This document shows, one piece after another, positions 1 to 6,941 of a stretch of DNA of 12,724 bases (positions are counted from its first letter, which is position 1; every line of letters begins with the position of its first letter). This stretch comes from Patescibacteria group bacterium (GTDB taxonomy: Bacteria > Patescibacteriota > Gracilibacteria > UBA1369 > JAHJTR01): assembly GCA_018829865.1 (NCBI GenBank), contig JAHJTR010000113.1, forward strand, positions 1 to 12,724. The letters run 5' to 3'. The notes beneath the pieces were generated by a model that had not been told where the DNA came from, did no database searches, and worked only from the letters and a program-made list of their open reading frames with translations. Position numbers and translations under genes: made by a program.

Positions 1-211
1 AGGCGAATATCAGGTGTTTGAACTTACAGGCAAAAGGCTTGAACAAATTGTAATTATGAGCGACATGTACAATGAAGAAGCGGTCAAACGTGTATATGAC
101 GTTCTAAATAAACTGGGAGTCACCAGGCGATTAGTCAGTCTGGGAGCCGAAGATGGAGATATACTAATAATTGGCAAGGAAGAGATTGTATTTCTGAATC
201 TTTTGAATTAG
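1..211 (+). CDS. obg: Obg/CgtA GTPase, C-terminal end (5' end outside window)
   Basis: This is the 3' end of a gene that begins upstream; the frame is open from base 2 and ends at TAG 209-211. The visible peptide matches the Obg C-terminal (OCT) domain: FELTGKRLEQIV, then NEEAVKRVYDVLNKLGV, then GAEDGDILIIG. Obg is a large-subunit assembly GTPase, but its glycine-rich N-terminal domain and G domain lie outside the window, so the GTPase part is inferred from the OCT domain alone. The next gene, pth, follows after 29 bp on the same strand, so the two are probably co-transcribed. The first potential start inside the window, GTG at 14, falls within the OCT domain and is not a real start. Confidence 0.85.
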   Translation, partial: GEYQVFELTGKRLEQIVIMSDMYNEEAVKRVYDVLNKLGVTRRLVSLGAEDGDILIIGKEEIVFLNLLN

Positions 212-240
212 ATTTAGTTAGAAAGATAAAAATAATAAAT

Positions 241-822
241 ATGAAAGTAGTTTTTGGTCTTGGAAATCCGGGGACAGAATACAACAATACAAGACACAAT
301 GCCGGTTTTATGCTTGCAGATAGTTTGGCTAAGCAACTTAACGCCGGAGATTGGAAGTATGTCGACAAATTTAAGGCTCAAATCTCGGAGGCTCAGTTTG
401 CCGGCCACAAGATTTTGATAGTAAAACCGCAGACTTTCATGAATTTATCGGGCATTTCAGCCGAACGCATAGTGAATTTCTTTAAGCTCGAGCAAGAAGA
501 CCTAACGGTAGCCTACGATGATGTTGATCTTGATGAAGGAGTTATAAGGCTCAGAATGTTTGGCAGCGCCGGCACTCACAACGGGGCAAAGTCGATAAAA
601 GAGCATTTGGGCGGGCTGGGGATGGAATTCCCTCGCATCAGAATAGGCGTTAATAGCTCAATTAGAGAGGAAATTGACATTGATTTGTCCAATTTTGTCC
701 TCAAAAAAATGAACAAATCAGAGCTACATGAGCTACAAAAAGGTATAGATAAGGGAGTAGAATGCCTTCTTTTTGCTTGGGAAGAAGGATTTGACGCTGC
801 AATGCAGGCCTATAACGGCTAA
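241..822 (+). CDS. pth: Peptidyl-tRNA hydrolase
   Basis: Pth cleaves the ester bond of peptidyl-tRNAs released from stalled ribosomes, recycling tRNA in the cytoplasm. The 193-residue product has the normal length for bacterial Pth1. It shows FGLGNPG with Asn9, TRHNAG with the catalytic His19, KPQTFMNLSG at 62-71, YDDVDLDEG with Asp93, and GTHNG with Asn114. These four residues sit at the same numbers as N10/H20/D93/N114 of the E. coli enzyme, within one position. Thr112 replaces the more common Gly of GGHNG, a change seen in other Pth proteins. The ATG start places GLGNPG at the usual distance from the N-terminus. No Shine-Dalgarno motif precedes it, only an A-rich stretch. It probably shares a transcript with obg. 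Confidence 0.97.
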   Translation: MKVVFGLGNPGTEYNNTRHNAGFMLADSLAKQLNAGDWKYVDKFKAQISEAQFAGHKILIVKPQTFMNLSGISAERIVNFFKLEQEDLTVAYDDVDLDEGVIRLRMFGSAGTHNGAKSIKEHLGGLGMEFPRIRIGVNSSIREEIDIDLSNFVLKKMNKSELHELQKGIDKGVECLLFAWEEGFDAAMQAYNG

Positions 823-857
823 TTTGCAAAAATACACCCTAAATACACATAAATCTC

Positions 858-886
858 TTGCAATTTTGAAATCACATAAGTATTAT
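858..886 (+). promoter_or_regulatory. Putative sigma70-type promoter for rplU
   Basis: A -35-like TTGCAA (858-863) is followed after exactly 17 bp by TATTAT (881-886), a one-mismatch -10 box. It lies in the 95-bp gap between pth and rplU. The expected transcript start is near 893, giving a leader of about 25 nt. It would let bL21 be expressed separately from obg-pth. This rests on pattern matching only. Confidence 0.5.
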
Positions 887-917
887 AAACGGGCTTTAAA
901 TTCATAATATTCAGGAA

Positions 918-1331
918 ATGTTCGCAGTAATTGAAATCAAAAAACAGCAATACAAAGTTTCACCGGATGAAACTTTTCTAGTAGACCTTTTAAAAGATGT
1001 AAAAAAAGGAGATAAAATCGAAGCGGACAGAGTTCTGCTAATCGCCGAAGAAGACGGAAGCGATGTAAAAATCGGTACTCCAAACCTAAATTCATCAGTC
1101 GAACTTGAAGTACTGGGCGATGAATTAGGGGATAAAATCAGAGTTTACAAAATGAAGCCTAAAAAAAGGTATCGAAAAACTCAGGGCAGCAGAGCAAAAC
1201 TCACTAAACTGAAAGTTATTAAAATAGGCAGAGTTTCAGCAAAAGAAAGTATTAAAACCGAAGAGACAATTGCAGAGCCAAAGCCTGAAGTCAAAACCGA
1301 AGCCAAAGAAGAAGTAAAAGAGCAGGCATAA
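918..1331 (+). CDS. rplU: Large ribosomal subunit protein bL21 with charged C-terminal tail
   Basis: The first 105 or so residues are a typical bL21: MFAVIEIKKQQYKV at the start, KIGTPNL in the middle, and the conserved block YKMKPKKRYRKTQGSR that contacts 23S rRNA. The usual His after TQG is replaced by Ser. Residues from about 108 to 137 form a tail of Lys, Glu, Pro, Ala and Thr (for example EPKPEVKTEAKEEVKEQA), about 30 residues beyond the family's usual length of roughly 103; it is probably disordered and surface-exposed. AGGAA lies directly against the ATG, too close to act as a normal ribosome binding site. The usual partner rpmA (bL27) is not in the window. The stop codon lies only 2 bp from the stop of the convergent pseudouridine synthase gene. 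Confidence 0.95.
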   Translation: MFAVIEIKKQQYKVSPDETFLVDLLKDVKKGDKIEADRVLLIAEEDGSDVKIGTPNLNSSVELEVLGDELGDKIRVYKMKPKKRYRKTQGSRAKLTKLKVIKIGRVSAKESIKTEETIAEPKPEVKTEAKEEVKEQA

Positions 1332-1335
1332 GCCT
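1324..1335. other. Small hairpin across the convergent stop codons of rplU and the RluD-like gene
   Basis: AGGC (1324-1327) and GCCT (1332-1335) can pair around the loop ATAA (1328-1331), which contains the last base before and all of the rplU stop. The opposing stop codon occupies 1334-1336. With a 4-bp stem and no T-run it is not a convincing intrinsic terminator, but it is the only structure at this gene junction. Confidence 0.2.
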
Positions 1336-2245
1336 ATTTCTCACTAAAAGCAGTTAGTACCGTTTCCAAGTCATTTGGAATCGGTGCTTTTAAATTATAG
1401 CTCTCACCCTTAAGTTTAAATTTCAGCTCACTGCAATGCAAAAACAACCTGGTCACATCATTCTCTTTGGCAAATTTCTGCTGCTTAGCCGACGAATAAT
1501 GCTCATCACCAACCACAGCATAGCCCATTTTAGAAAAATGAACTCTAATTTGATGCGTTCGCCCCGTAATTAATTTCACCTCAACATAGCTTAGCCCATC
1601 AATGAATTTCAGCACCTTATACTTAGTCACCGCCATTTTTCCATCACTCGACACCTTCATCAACTGCCCCTTTTTACTCCGCGCAATTGGGGCTTTAATA
1701 GTCCCTTCACTCGGCTCAATTTCACCGTGCAACAAAGTCAAATAAGTCTTATTAATGCGCCGCTTTTTAAAAAGAGTCGCAAACTCAGCATGTGTCTCAT
1801 CATTCTTAGCAACAATAAGCAGCCCTGAAGTATCCTTATCCAGTCTATGCACAATCCCGGGCCTCAGGGGCCCATTTACACCACTTAATTTCTTAAAACA
1901 ATTCATAAGTCCATTAATAAGGGAGTCAGTTCGGTCCTCCTCATTAATCGGGTGCACCTTCAAAAAAGGCGGTTTATCAATTACCGCAAAATCATCATTC
2001 TCAAAAACAACCTCCAAATTCATATCCTTCGCCTGAATTTTGCACTTCCTATTTTCAATCGCTCCCTTGGGCACAGCAATTTTATCCCCAACCCTAACCT
2101 TACCACTTGGCGAAATAACCTCATCATTAACCTTAATCAAGCCGCCATTTAGCAGTCTGCAAATCTTAGTTCGCGAAACCGCTGGCAAATGTGCGGCAAT
2201 AATTTTATCTGCTCTTCCACCTGATTTAGCAATTATTTTCATCAT
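1334..2245 (-). CDS. RluD-like pseudouridine synthase (RluA family, S4 domain)
   Basis: The product (303 aa) isomerises uridine to pseudouridine in structured RNA, most likely 23S rRNA. Residues about 11-60 form an S4 RNA-binding domain (SRTKICRLLNGGLIKVND). The catalytic domain follows with FAVIDKPP at 86-93, HRLDKDTSG at 133-141 including the catalytic Asp136, NKTYLTLLHG at 165-174, and TGRTHQIRVH at 227-236. The S4 domain favours RluC/RluD over RluA, but target sites cannot be read from the sequence. Two ATG codons stand together (2243-2245 and 2240-2242); either could start translation. No Shine-Dalgarno motif is visible. The SanA-like gene lies 7 bp upstream on the same strand, so they probably form a two-gene operon. 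Confidence 0.92.
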   Translation of the reverse strand: MMKIIAKSGGRADKIIAAHLPAVSRTKICRLLNGGLIKVNDEVISPSGKVRVGDKIAVPKGAIENRKCKIQAKDMNLEVVFENDDFAVIDKPPFLKVHPINEEDRTDSLINGLMNCFKKLSGVNGPLRPGIVHRLDKDTSGLLIVAKNDETHAEFATLFKKRRINKTYLTLLHGEIEPSEGTIKAPIARSKKGQLMKVSSDGKMAVTKYKVLKFIDGLSYVEVKLITGRTHQIRVHFSKMGYAVVGDEHYSSAKQQKFAKENDVTRLFLHCSELKFKLKGESYNLKAPIPNDLETVLTAFSEK

Positions 2246-2252
2246 ATTTTAA

Positions 2253-2954
2253 TTATAATTGGTCCCAGCTTTTTTTGCTATCTCCAGTAATAGGAATAGC
2301 TTCCCCAAGATAAGTAGACTTCGACTTAAACACAACATTCAAAAAAGCCTTACCATTAGCCGGTATCTCTCTTAAATAATTATACTTAATCCCTAAATAT
2401 TCCCTTCTATCAGCCGCAGCGCCCTTAGCATCAATCCCCAGCGACTTCGCAATATAAACCGCCCTGGGCAAATGAAAATTCTGCGTGATTACATAAATAT
2501 CCTCAACTTCAAAAATATGCTTTGCCCTATACAAGCTGTCATATGTATCAAAACCCGCATGATCCAAAAAAACATCCTCAGCCTTAACTCCCTTACTCAA
2601 AATAAATTTACGAGCCGCATTTACCTCATCATAATCGGTAGTGCCATGGTCTCCACTAATCAAAATCTTCTCAATCTTACCGGCTTTATAAAGCGCAATC
2701 GCCGTATTCACTCTATCCTCAAACATATTGCTCAATTGCCCATCGTTTCTCACATACGCACCAAGAATCAAACCGGTTTGCCGCTTCTCAATATCAATAA
2801 CCTCAATATCATCAATAATAAGATTACTAGTCGATTTATTAACATAAAAATGAATAGCCAAAAGAGCCATCATCCCCAGAGCGGAAATCAGAATCGAAAT
2901 CTTAATTACATATTTTATAACTTTAAATGGCATTCGAAAAACATAATATTTCAT
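2253..2954 (-). CDS. SanA/YdcF-type DUF218 membrane protein
   Basis: The 233-residue product has one N-terminal hydrophobic helix (about residues 15-38, preceded by basic residues), then a DUF218 domain predicted outside the membrane. The domain shows GLILGAYVRNDGQ, a YKAGKIEKILISGD strand, DYDEVNAA, the LDHAGFDTYDS segment and ITQNFHLPRA. This order (acidic DYDE, AGF.T.DS, Q.FH..RA) is closest to the SanA branch, linked in enteric bacteria to envelope barrier function; the biochemical activity of the family is poorly known. I prefer the ATG at 2952-2954 to the TTG one codon upstream. It heads an apparent operon with the RluD-like gene and is divergent from tyrS. Confidence 0.85.
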   Translation of the reverse strand: MKYYVFRMPFKVIKYVIKISILISALGMMALLAIHFYVNKSTSNLIIDDIEVIDIEKRQTGLILGAYVRNDGQLSNMFEDRVNTAIALYKAGKIEKILISGDHGTTDYDEVNAARKFILSKGVKAEDVFLDHAGFDTYDSLYRAKHIFEVEDIYVITQNFHLPRAVYIAKSLGIDAKGAAADRREYLGIKYNYLREIPANGKAFLNVVFKSKSTYLGEAIPITGDSKKSWDQL

Positions 2955-2957
2955 CAA

Positions 2958-3089
2958 TGATATACATATCTACGCAAAAAAGTAATAGCTATTCAAAAAA
3001 AGCTTAATCCAAATTTCAGCATCTATCACTTGCCTATATATTAAAAATTCATTAACTTTTAAAAAACATTTATAAATAAAAATAAGACC
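2958..3089. promoter_or_regulatory. Divergent intergenic region between the SanA-like gene and tyrS
   Basis: This gap is AT-rich and must hold start signals for both directions. For tyrS (+) the best match is TTCATT (3048-3053), 17 bp, TATAAA (3071-3076). It would start transcription near 3083 and leave a leader of only about 7 nt. For the SanA-like gene (-) the best match is TTGAAT (complement of 2991-2996), 18 bp, TAGATA (complement of 2967-2972), which is weak. No riboswitch, T-box or tRNA-like structure was recognised upstream of tyrS. Confidence 0.35.
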
Positions 3090-4289
3090 ATGGCTAGCGA
3101 TCAAAAGATTAACGAATTATTAAATAGGGGAACGGTTGAAGTTATTGTTAGGGAGGATTTAGAACAAAAGCTCAAATCAGGCAAAAAACTCAAGGTAAAG
3201 TTGGGCATTGATCCCTCTGGATCGGATTTGCATATCGGGCATATGGTAGTTATTCGTAAGCTCAAAGAGTTTCAGGATTTAGGTCACGAAATAATTTTAC
3301 TTTTCGGAAACTTCACAGGACAAATCGGTGATCCTACGGATAAAAAAGAAACCCGCAAAGCCAAAACTCAAGAGGAACTCGAAAAAAATGCCGAAAAATA
3401 TCTCGAGCAAGTTAAGCCGGTTTTAGACATAGATAAAATCCAAGTCAGATGGAACGCCGACTGGCTTAAAGACCTCAATTTTTCCGACATAATCAAACTC
3501 TCATCAAACTTCACAGTAGCCCAAATGCTTGAGCGCGACATGTTTCAAGAACGCATTAAAAAAGATCAGCCAATCAGCATGCACGAATTCTTTTATCCCC
3601 TGATGCAGGGTTACGATTCCGTAGCACTCGAGGCCGACATCGAGCTTGGTGGAACTGACCAGACCTTTAATATCCTAGCCGGCCGAACACTCCAAAAAGC
3701 CTACGGGCAACCGCCTCAAAACGTCATTACCGTGCCACTTCTAGAAGGAACAGACGGCGTAATCAAAATGGGCAAATCCGAGGATAATTATATCGGAGTC
3801 GCCGAAAGCCCTACTCAAATGTTCGGTAAAACCATGTCAATCCCCGACGAGCTAATTATTAAATATTTCGAATTAGCAACAAATGTTGAGCTGGATGAAA
3901 TTGAAAAAATTAAAAAAGATATGGCGGATGGAGCCAACCCCCGCGACTTTAAAATGCGCCTCGCAAGTGAGATTATCTCCATCTATCATAATTCCGAGGC
4001 AGCCGAAAAAGCCCAGCTTGAATTTATCAATATTTTCAAAAATCAAGGGATTCCAGATGAAATCGAGACGCTTGATCTCAAAAAAAACAATATAAACATT
4101 CTGGATTTACTTTGCGAAGCCAAAATGGTGGATTCTAAAGGAGATGCCAGACGAATGATTCAGGGAGGAGGCGTTAAACTTGATGGAGAAAAAATCGAAG
4201 ACATTAATCAATCACTTGATCTTTCAGATAAACCTCAACTTTTACAAGTCGGCAAACGAAAATTTAAATATATAAAGAAAAGTGCTTAA
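3090..4289 (+). CDS. tyrS: Tyrosyl-tRNA synthetase
   Basis: This class I synthetase activates tyrosine with ATP and charges tRNA-Tyr. The 399-residue product starts in good register with the family. The signature HIGH is intact at 48-51 (DPSGSDLHIGH). FTGQIGDPTDKKETR spans about 75-89, and the tyrosine pocket region MQGYDSVALEADIELGGTDQ spans 172-191. The KMSKS loop reads KMGKS at 226-230, a permitted variant. A C-terminal S4 domain (about 336-395, with GDARRMIQGGGVKLDG) should bind the long variable arm of tRNA-Tyr. The HIGH context and the GYDSVALEADIELGGTDQ segment point to the TyrZ-like subgroup. Its last 8 nt overlap the recG start, so the two genes are likely co-transcribed and translationally coupled. 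Confidence 0.97.
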   Translation: MASDQKINELLNRGTVEVIVREDLEQKLKSGKKLKVKLGIDPSGSDLHIGHMVVIRKLKEFQDLGHEIILLFGNFTGQIGDPTDKKETRKAKTQEELEKNAEKYLEQVKPVLDIDKIQVRWNADWLKDLNFSDIIKLSSNFTVAQMLERDMFQERIKKDQPISMHEFFYPLMQGYDSVALEADIELGGTDQTFNILAGRTLQKAYGQPPQNVITVPLLEGTDGVIKMGKSEDNYIGVAESPTQMFGKTMSIPDELIIKYFELATNVELDEIEKIKKDMADGANPRDFKMRLASEIISIYHNSEAAEKAQLEFINIFKNQGIPDEIETLDLKKNNINILDLLCEAKMVDSKGDARRMIQGGGVKLDGEKIEDINQSLDLSDKPQLLQVGKRKFKYIKKSA

Positions 4290-6375
4290 TTCCTATCTAA
4301 GCGACACAATTAAGACCACGCCAGCTTACATCAATAAGCTGCGCAAACTTGGAATAAAAACCGTTAAGGATTTTTTATTTTACTTTCCACGCGGCTATCA
4401 AGATTTAAGCGGGCTAACAACAGTAGCCGAAATCCGCACCGATGAAGTCAATACCTTAAAAGGCAATATTCATTCAATCGTAAACATCAGAACGAGAACA
4501 GGAAAAACGCTAACAAAAGCCATTTTTGGCGACGAAACCGGCAGAATCGAAGTAGTCTGGTTTAATCAAAAGTATCTAAAAAACATGATAAGGGCAGGGG
4601 ATAGCGTGCTTCTCTCCGGCAAGGCAAAATTTGCATTCGGCAAAATGGCATTAATGAGCCCAACTTACGAACCGCTAAAACTGGATCAACTACACACCGG
4701 CAGAATTGTACCTGTTTATCACGAAAGTGAAATCATAACTTCAAAATGGATACGCAGCAAAATCCATCCCCTAATTGAAAATTCAGAAAAAATTACGGAC
4801 ACTCTCTCAAGCGAACTCAAAGAAAAATACCAGTTAATCGATTTAAAAGATGCCATCAAAATCATTCATTTCCCCAAAAATCAGCCTGATCTGGAAGCCG
4901 CAAGAAAGCGCCTCGGCTTCGAAGAAATTTTTGAATTACAGATCACCGCTTTAAAAAACAAATGGGAATGGCGGCGCGCAGCAGAAAAAAAAGGACTAAC
5001 AATCCGCATCGAAAAAGACTGCTTAAAAGAAATACTGGATATTTTGCCTTTCAAGCTGACCGATGCCCAGCAGCAAAGCGTGGTCGATATTTTAAATGAT
5101 TTAAAAAAGCCCTACCCCATGATGCGACTTCTCGAGGGAGATGTTGGCTCCGGTAAAACGATAGTGGCCGCCCTAGCCGCCTTTAATGTAATTAAAAACG
5201 GATACCAAGTGGCCATCATGGCACCAACCGAAGTTTTAGCAAAGCAGCATTTCAAAAGCCTGATGACTCTGTTTGCAAAATTCAATATACGAGTGGATTT
5301 TTTAGCCGGATCACTGACGGCAAGCGAAAAAAAGAGAATCATCATGGGCCTGAAAACCCACACAATCGATCTGATCGTCGGCACCCACGCAATAATCCAA
5401 GACAAAGTCGATTTCGCAAATCTTGCGCTAGCAATCGTCGATGAGCAGCATCGCTTTGGGGTTAAGCAGCGCGACATACTTGCAGGATACGGAACCCCTC
5501 ATCTGCTCAGCATGACCGCAACTCCAATCCCTCGCACCCTCGCAATGACAGTTTACGGCGACCAAGATCTCACAATTATCGACGAGCTGCCCCCCGGTCG
5601 CAAAGAAATCATTACGCGCATTGTTCCCGAAATCAAAAGGATCGACGCCTACAGATGGGTCGAGAATAATATCCTCAAAGGCAATCAAGCATACATAATT
5701 TGTCCTCTGGTAGAGGATTCCGACGCCATTGAAGCAAAATCCGCAACTCAAGAATACGAGCGCCTTCGCCTGGTTTTTCCCAATCTGAATCTGGGTTTAC
5801 TCCACGGTCGAATGAAGCAGTCCGGGAAAGACGATATCATGAGCAAATTCGTCAAAAACGAACTCCATATCCTAATTTCAACAACAGTCATTGAAGTCGG
5901 TATAGATGTTCCTAACGCCAATATAATTATGATTGAAGGAGCCGAGCGCTTTGGCCTCGCCCAATTACATCAATTACGAGGACGCGTAGGCCGCGGAAAA
6001 GAGCAGTCCTATTGCTTCCTTTTTCAATCAACAGCCGAATCACGCACTGATAAATCAAGCAGCGACCAATTCTCAAAAAACCTCACAGTTACAGCCTCAG
6101 GTCAAATATCATTGGCAGCTGTCGCGGCGCCGGCATCTTCTCCTCAAAAAACAAATCAACAAATAACGGATCGCCTAAAAGCCATGGTCAATCACACCAG
6201 CGGCTTCAAACTAGCCGAAATCGACCTGGAACTCAGAGGCCCCGGCGAAGTCTACGGAGTCAGACAAAGCGGAATACCGGACCTAAAAATGGCTTCATTA
6301 AGCGATATTGAGCTAATAAAACTTGCCAGAGAGGCGGCTGAATTCTCATTATCGAGCAGTATCAAGCCATTCTAA
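4282..6375 (+). CDS. recG: ATP-dependent DNA helicase RecG, with an unusual insertion
   Basis: RecG remodels stalled replication forks and branch-migrates Holliday junctions. The 697-residue protein has the N-terminal helix-hairpin and wedge/OB region (LGIKTVKDFLFYFPRGYQD at 23-41; FGDETGRIEVVWFNQ at 82-96). Superfamily 2 helicase motifs follow: GDVGSGKT at 286-293, DEQH at 387-390, MTATPIPRT at 411-419, STTVIEVGIDVPNA at 533-546, and QLRGRVGRG at 564-572. Near the end is the TRG-type motif RGPGEVYGVRQSG (652-664). Residues about 583-628, rich in Ser, Ala, Thr and Gln, separate CFLFQ from RLKAM, where relatives have only about ten residues. The C-terminus also stops somewhat early after AREAAEF. 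The GTG start overlaps tyrS by 8 nt and suits the RecG N-terminus. Confidence 0.95.
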   Translation: MLNSYLSDTIKTTPAYINKLRKLGIKTVKDFLFYFPRGYQDLSGLTTVAEIRTDEVNTLKGNIHSIVNIRTRTGKTLTKAIFGDETGRIEVVWFNQKYLKNMIRAGDSVLLSGKAKFAFGKMALMSPTYEPLKLDQLHTGRIVPVYHESEIITSKWIRSKIHPLIENSEKITDTLSSELKEKYQLIDLKDAIKIIHFPKNQPDLEAARKRLGFEEIFELQITALKNKWEWRRAAEKKGLTIRIEKDCLKEILDILPFKLTDAQQQSVVDILNDLKKPYPMMRLLEGDVGSGKTIVAALAAFNVIKNGYQVAIMAPTEVLAKQHFKSLMTLFAKFNIRVDFLAGSLTASEKKRIIMGLKTHTIDLIVGTHAIIQDKVDFANLALAIVDEQHRFGVKQRDILAGYGTPHLLSMTATPIPRTLAMTVYGDQDLTIIDELPPGRKEIITRIVPEIKRIDAYRWVENNILKGNQAYIICPLVEDSDAIEAKSATQEYERLRLVFPNLNLGLLHGRMKQSGKDDIMSKFVKNELHILISTTVIEVGIDVPNANIIMIEGAERFGLAQLHQLRGRVGRGKEQSYCFLFQSTAESRTDKSSSDQFSKNLTVTASGQISLAAVAAPASSPQKTNQQITDRLKAMVNHTSGFKLAEIDLELRGPGEVYGVRQSGIPDLKMASLSDIELIKLAREAAEFSLSSSIKPF

Positions 6376-6422
6376 GCACGCCAACAAAACAGGGGACTCA
6401 AAGCCCCTACTCCATCACCTTT

Positions 6423-6453
6423 AAAAGTATATTATAAAATATTCTACTTTTTT
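6423..6453 (+). terminator. Putative intrinsic terminator after tyrS-recG
   Basis: AAAAGTA (6423-6429) can pair with TACTTTT (6445-6451) around an AT-rich loop, with a short extra TAT/ATA-type pairing inside, and the descending arm runs into six T residues (6448-6453). It sits 47 bp after the recG stop. The stem is A/T-rich and therefore weak. A nearby GC hairpin without a T-run, AGGGG (6391-6395) with CCCCT (6404-6408), may help. Confidence 0.5.
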
Positions 6454-6852
6454 CGTCAAAAAAAGCAATATATCGCCAAATCCTCAGTCCATACTCCCCA
6501 AAACCCAAAAACAATTTCGAGATAGTGCAAATAAAAAATTTCATCCAAATAAACGAGAAATAAATAAATCAAAAAAAATTCCAAAAAATATTCCACAACA
6601 AAACAAAGAAAAAACAAAAAACCACAAAGCCCTTCATAACAACAAAAACAGGGTATCAGGGGAAAGAAAGAGTCGACATATGAGTCAGCTCAATCCACAA
6701 ACAAACATAAAAACGCAAATATTAATTAAGCACAAGATACATTGTACAAATTAAAACCAAACACAAATTCCAAGTCCCCTAACTCCACTTTTAACCTCTA
6801 CGCACTCAAAAAAACAACCTCCCCTCTCTTAATTTGCCAAAAATCCCCTAAT

Positions 6853-6892
6853 GCAATATTGTTATTAAGTACCGATTAACCATAAATATTGC
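6853..6892. promoter_or_regulatory. 8-bp dyad upstream of the orphan charged gene
   Basis: GCAATATT (6853-6860) and AATATTGC (6885-6892) are perfect inverted repeats. Inside them GTTA (6861-6864) can pair with TAAC (6877-6880), leaving a CATA bulge. The right arm overlaps the proposed -35 box TTGCCC (6889-6894), so the dyad could be an operator or an RNA hairpin ending just before the promoter. There is no T-run after it. Confidence 0.35.
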
Positions 6893-6917
6893 CCCAGTCC
6901 CCTGTTTATGTTACAAT
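6889..6917 (+). promoter_or_regulatory. Extended -10 promoter for the orphan charged gene
   Basis: TTGCCC (6889-6894), a 17-bp spacer, and TACAAT (6912-6917) preceded by TGT (6909-6911) form an extended -10 promoter. The expected start is near 6924, giving a leader of about 18 nt before ATG 6942. The same TACAAT box at the same 24-nt distance from the start codon occurs upstream of the Trm9-like gene. Confidence 0.55.
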
Positions 6918-6941
6918 ACTATAAAATATTAAAAAAGCCTC

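Larger units (their letters stand above)
6387..6907. repeat. 12-bp inverted repeat bracketing the intergenic region
   Basis: AAACAGGGGACT at 6387-6398 is the perfect reverse complement of AGTCCCCTGTTT at 6896-6907; flanking bases on both sides do not pair. The core AGTCCCCT occurs a third time at 6773-6780. The right arm lies exactly in the spacer between the -35 and -10 boxes of the promoter for the orphan gene at 6942. It could be a pair of protein-binding sites or the worn ends of a small non-autonomous element. No transposase gene lies between the arms. Confidence 0.45.
6376..6941. other. 566-bp gap, A/C-skewed, with no recognised gene
   Basis: No known gene, tRNA or rRNA was recognised. 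The plus strand is strikingly A-rich: in 6541-6660 I count 71 A, 24 C, 16 T and 9 G. One plus-strand frame is free of stops from 6425 to 6751 (109 codons, TAA at 6752-6754). Its only ATG is at 6680, it has no GTG or TTG start, and it runs through the terminator hairpin, so it is probably a composition effect or a gene remnant. The right end holds a dyad and a promoter for the gene at 6942. The left end holds the recG terminator. A 12-bp inverted repeat lies near both ends. Confidence 0.6.

Noticed and set aside
2955..2957. TTG as the start of the SanA-like gene
   Set aside because: An ATG follows immediately at 2952-2954; using TTG adds only one residue and has no ribosome binding site to favour it.
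2958..3089. T-box or riboswitch leader for tyrS
   Set aside because: The gap is only 132 bp and AT-rich, with no conserved T-box sequence or strong stems, and the proposed transcript start leaves a leader of about 7 nt.
5112..5751. Minus-strand frames of 107-121 codons inside recG
   Set aside because: They are complementary to conserved helicase motifs and have Cys/Arg-rich translations typical of antisense frames.
6680..6754. 24-residue plus-strand peptide starting at ATG 6680
   Set aside because: The A-rich GGGGAAAG upstream is too far away, the peptide is low-complexity, and it is the tail of a longer start-less frame. No independent support.
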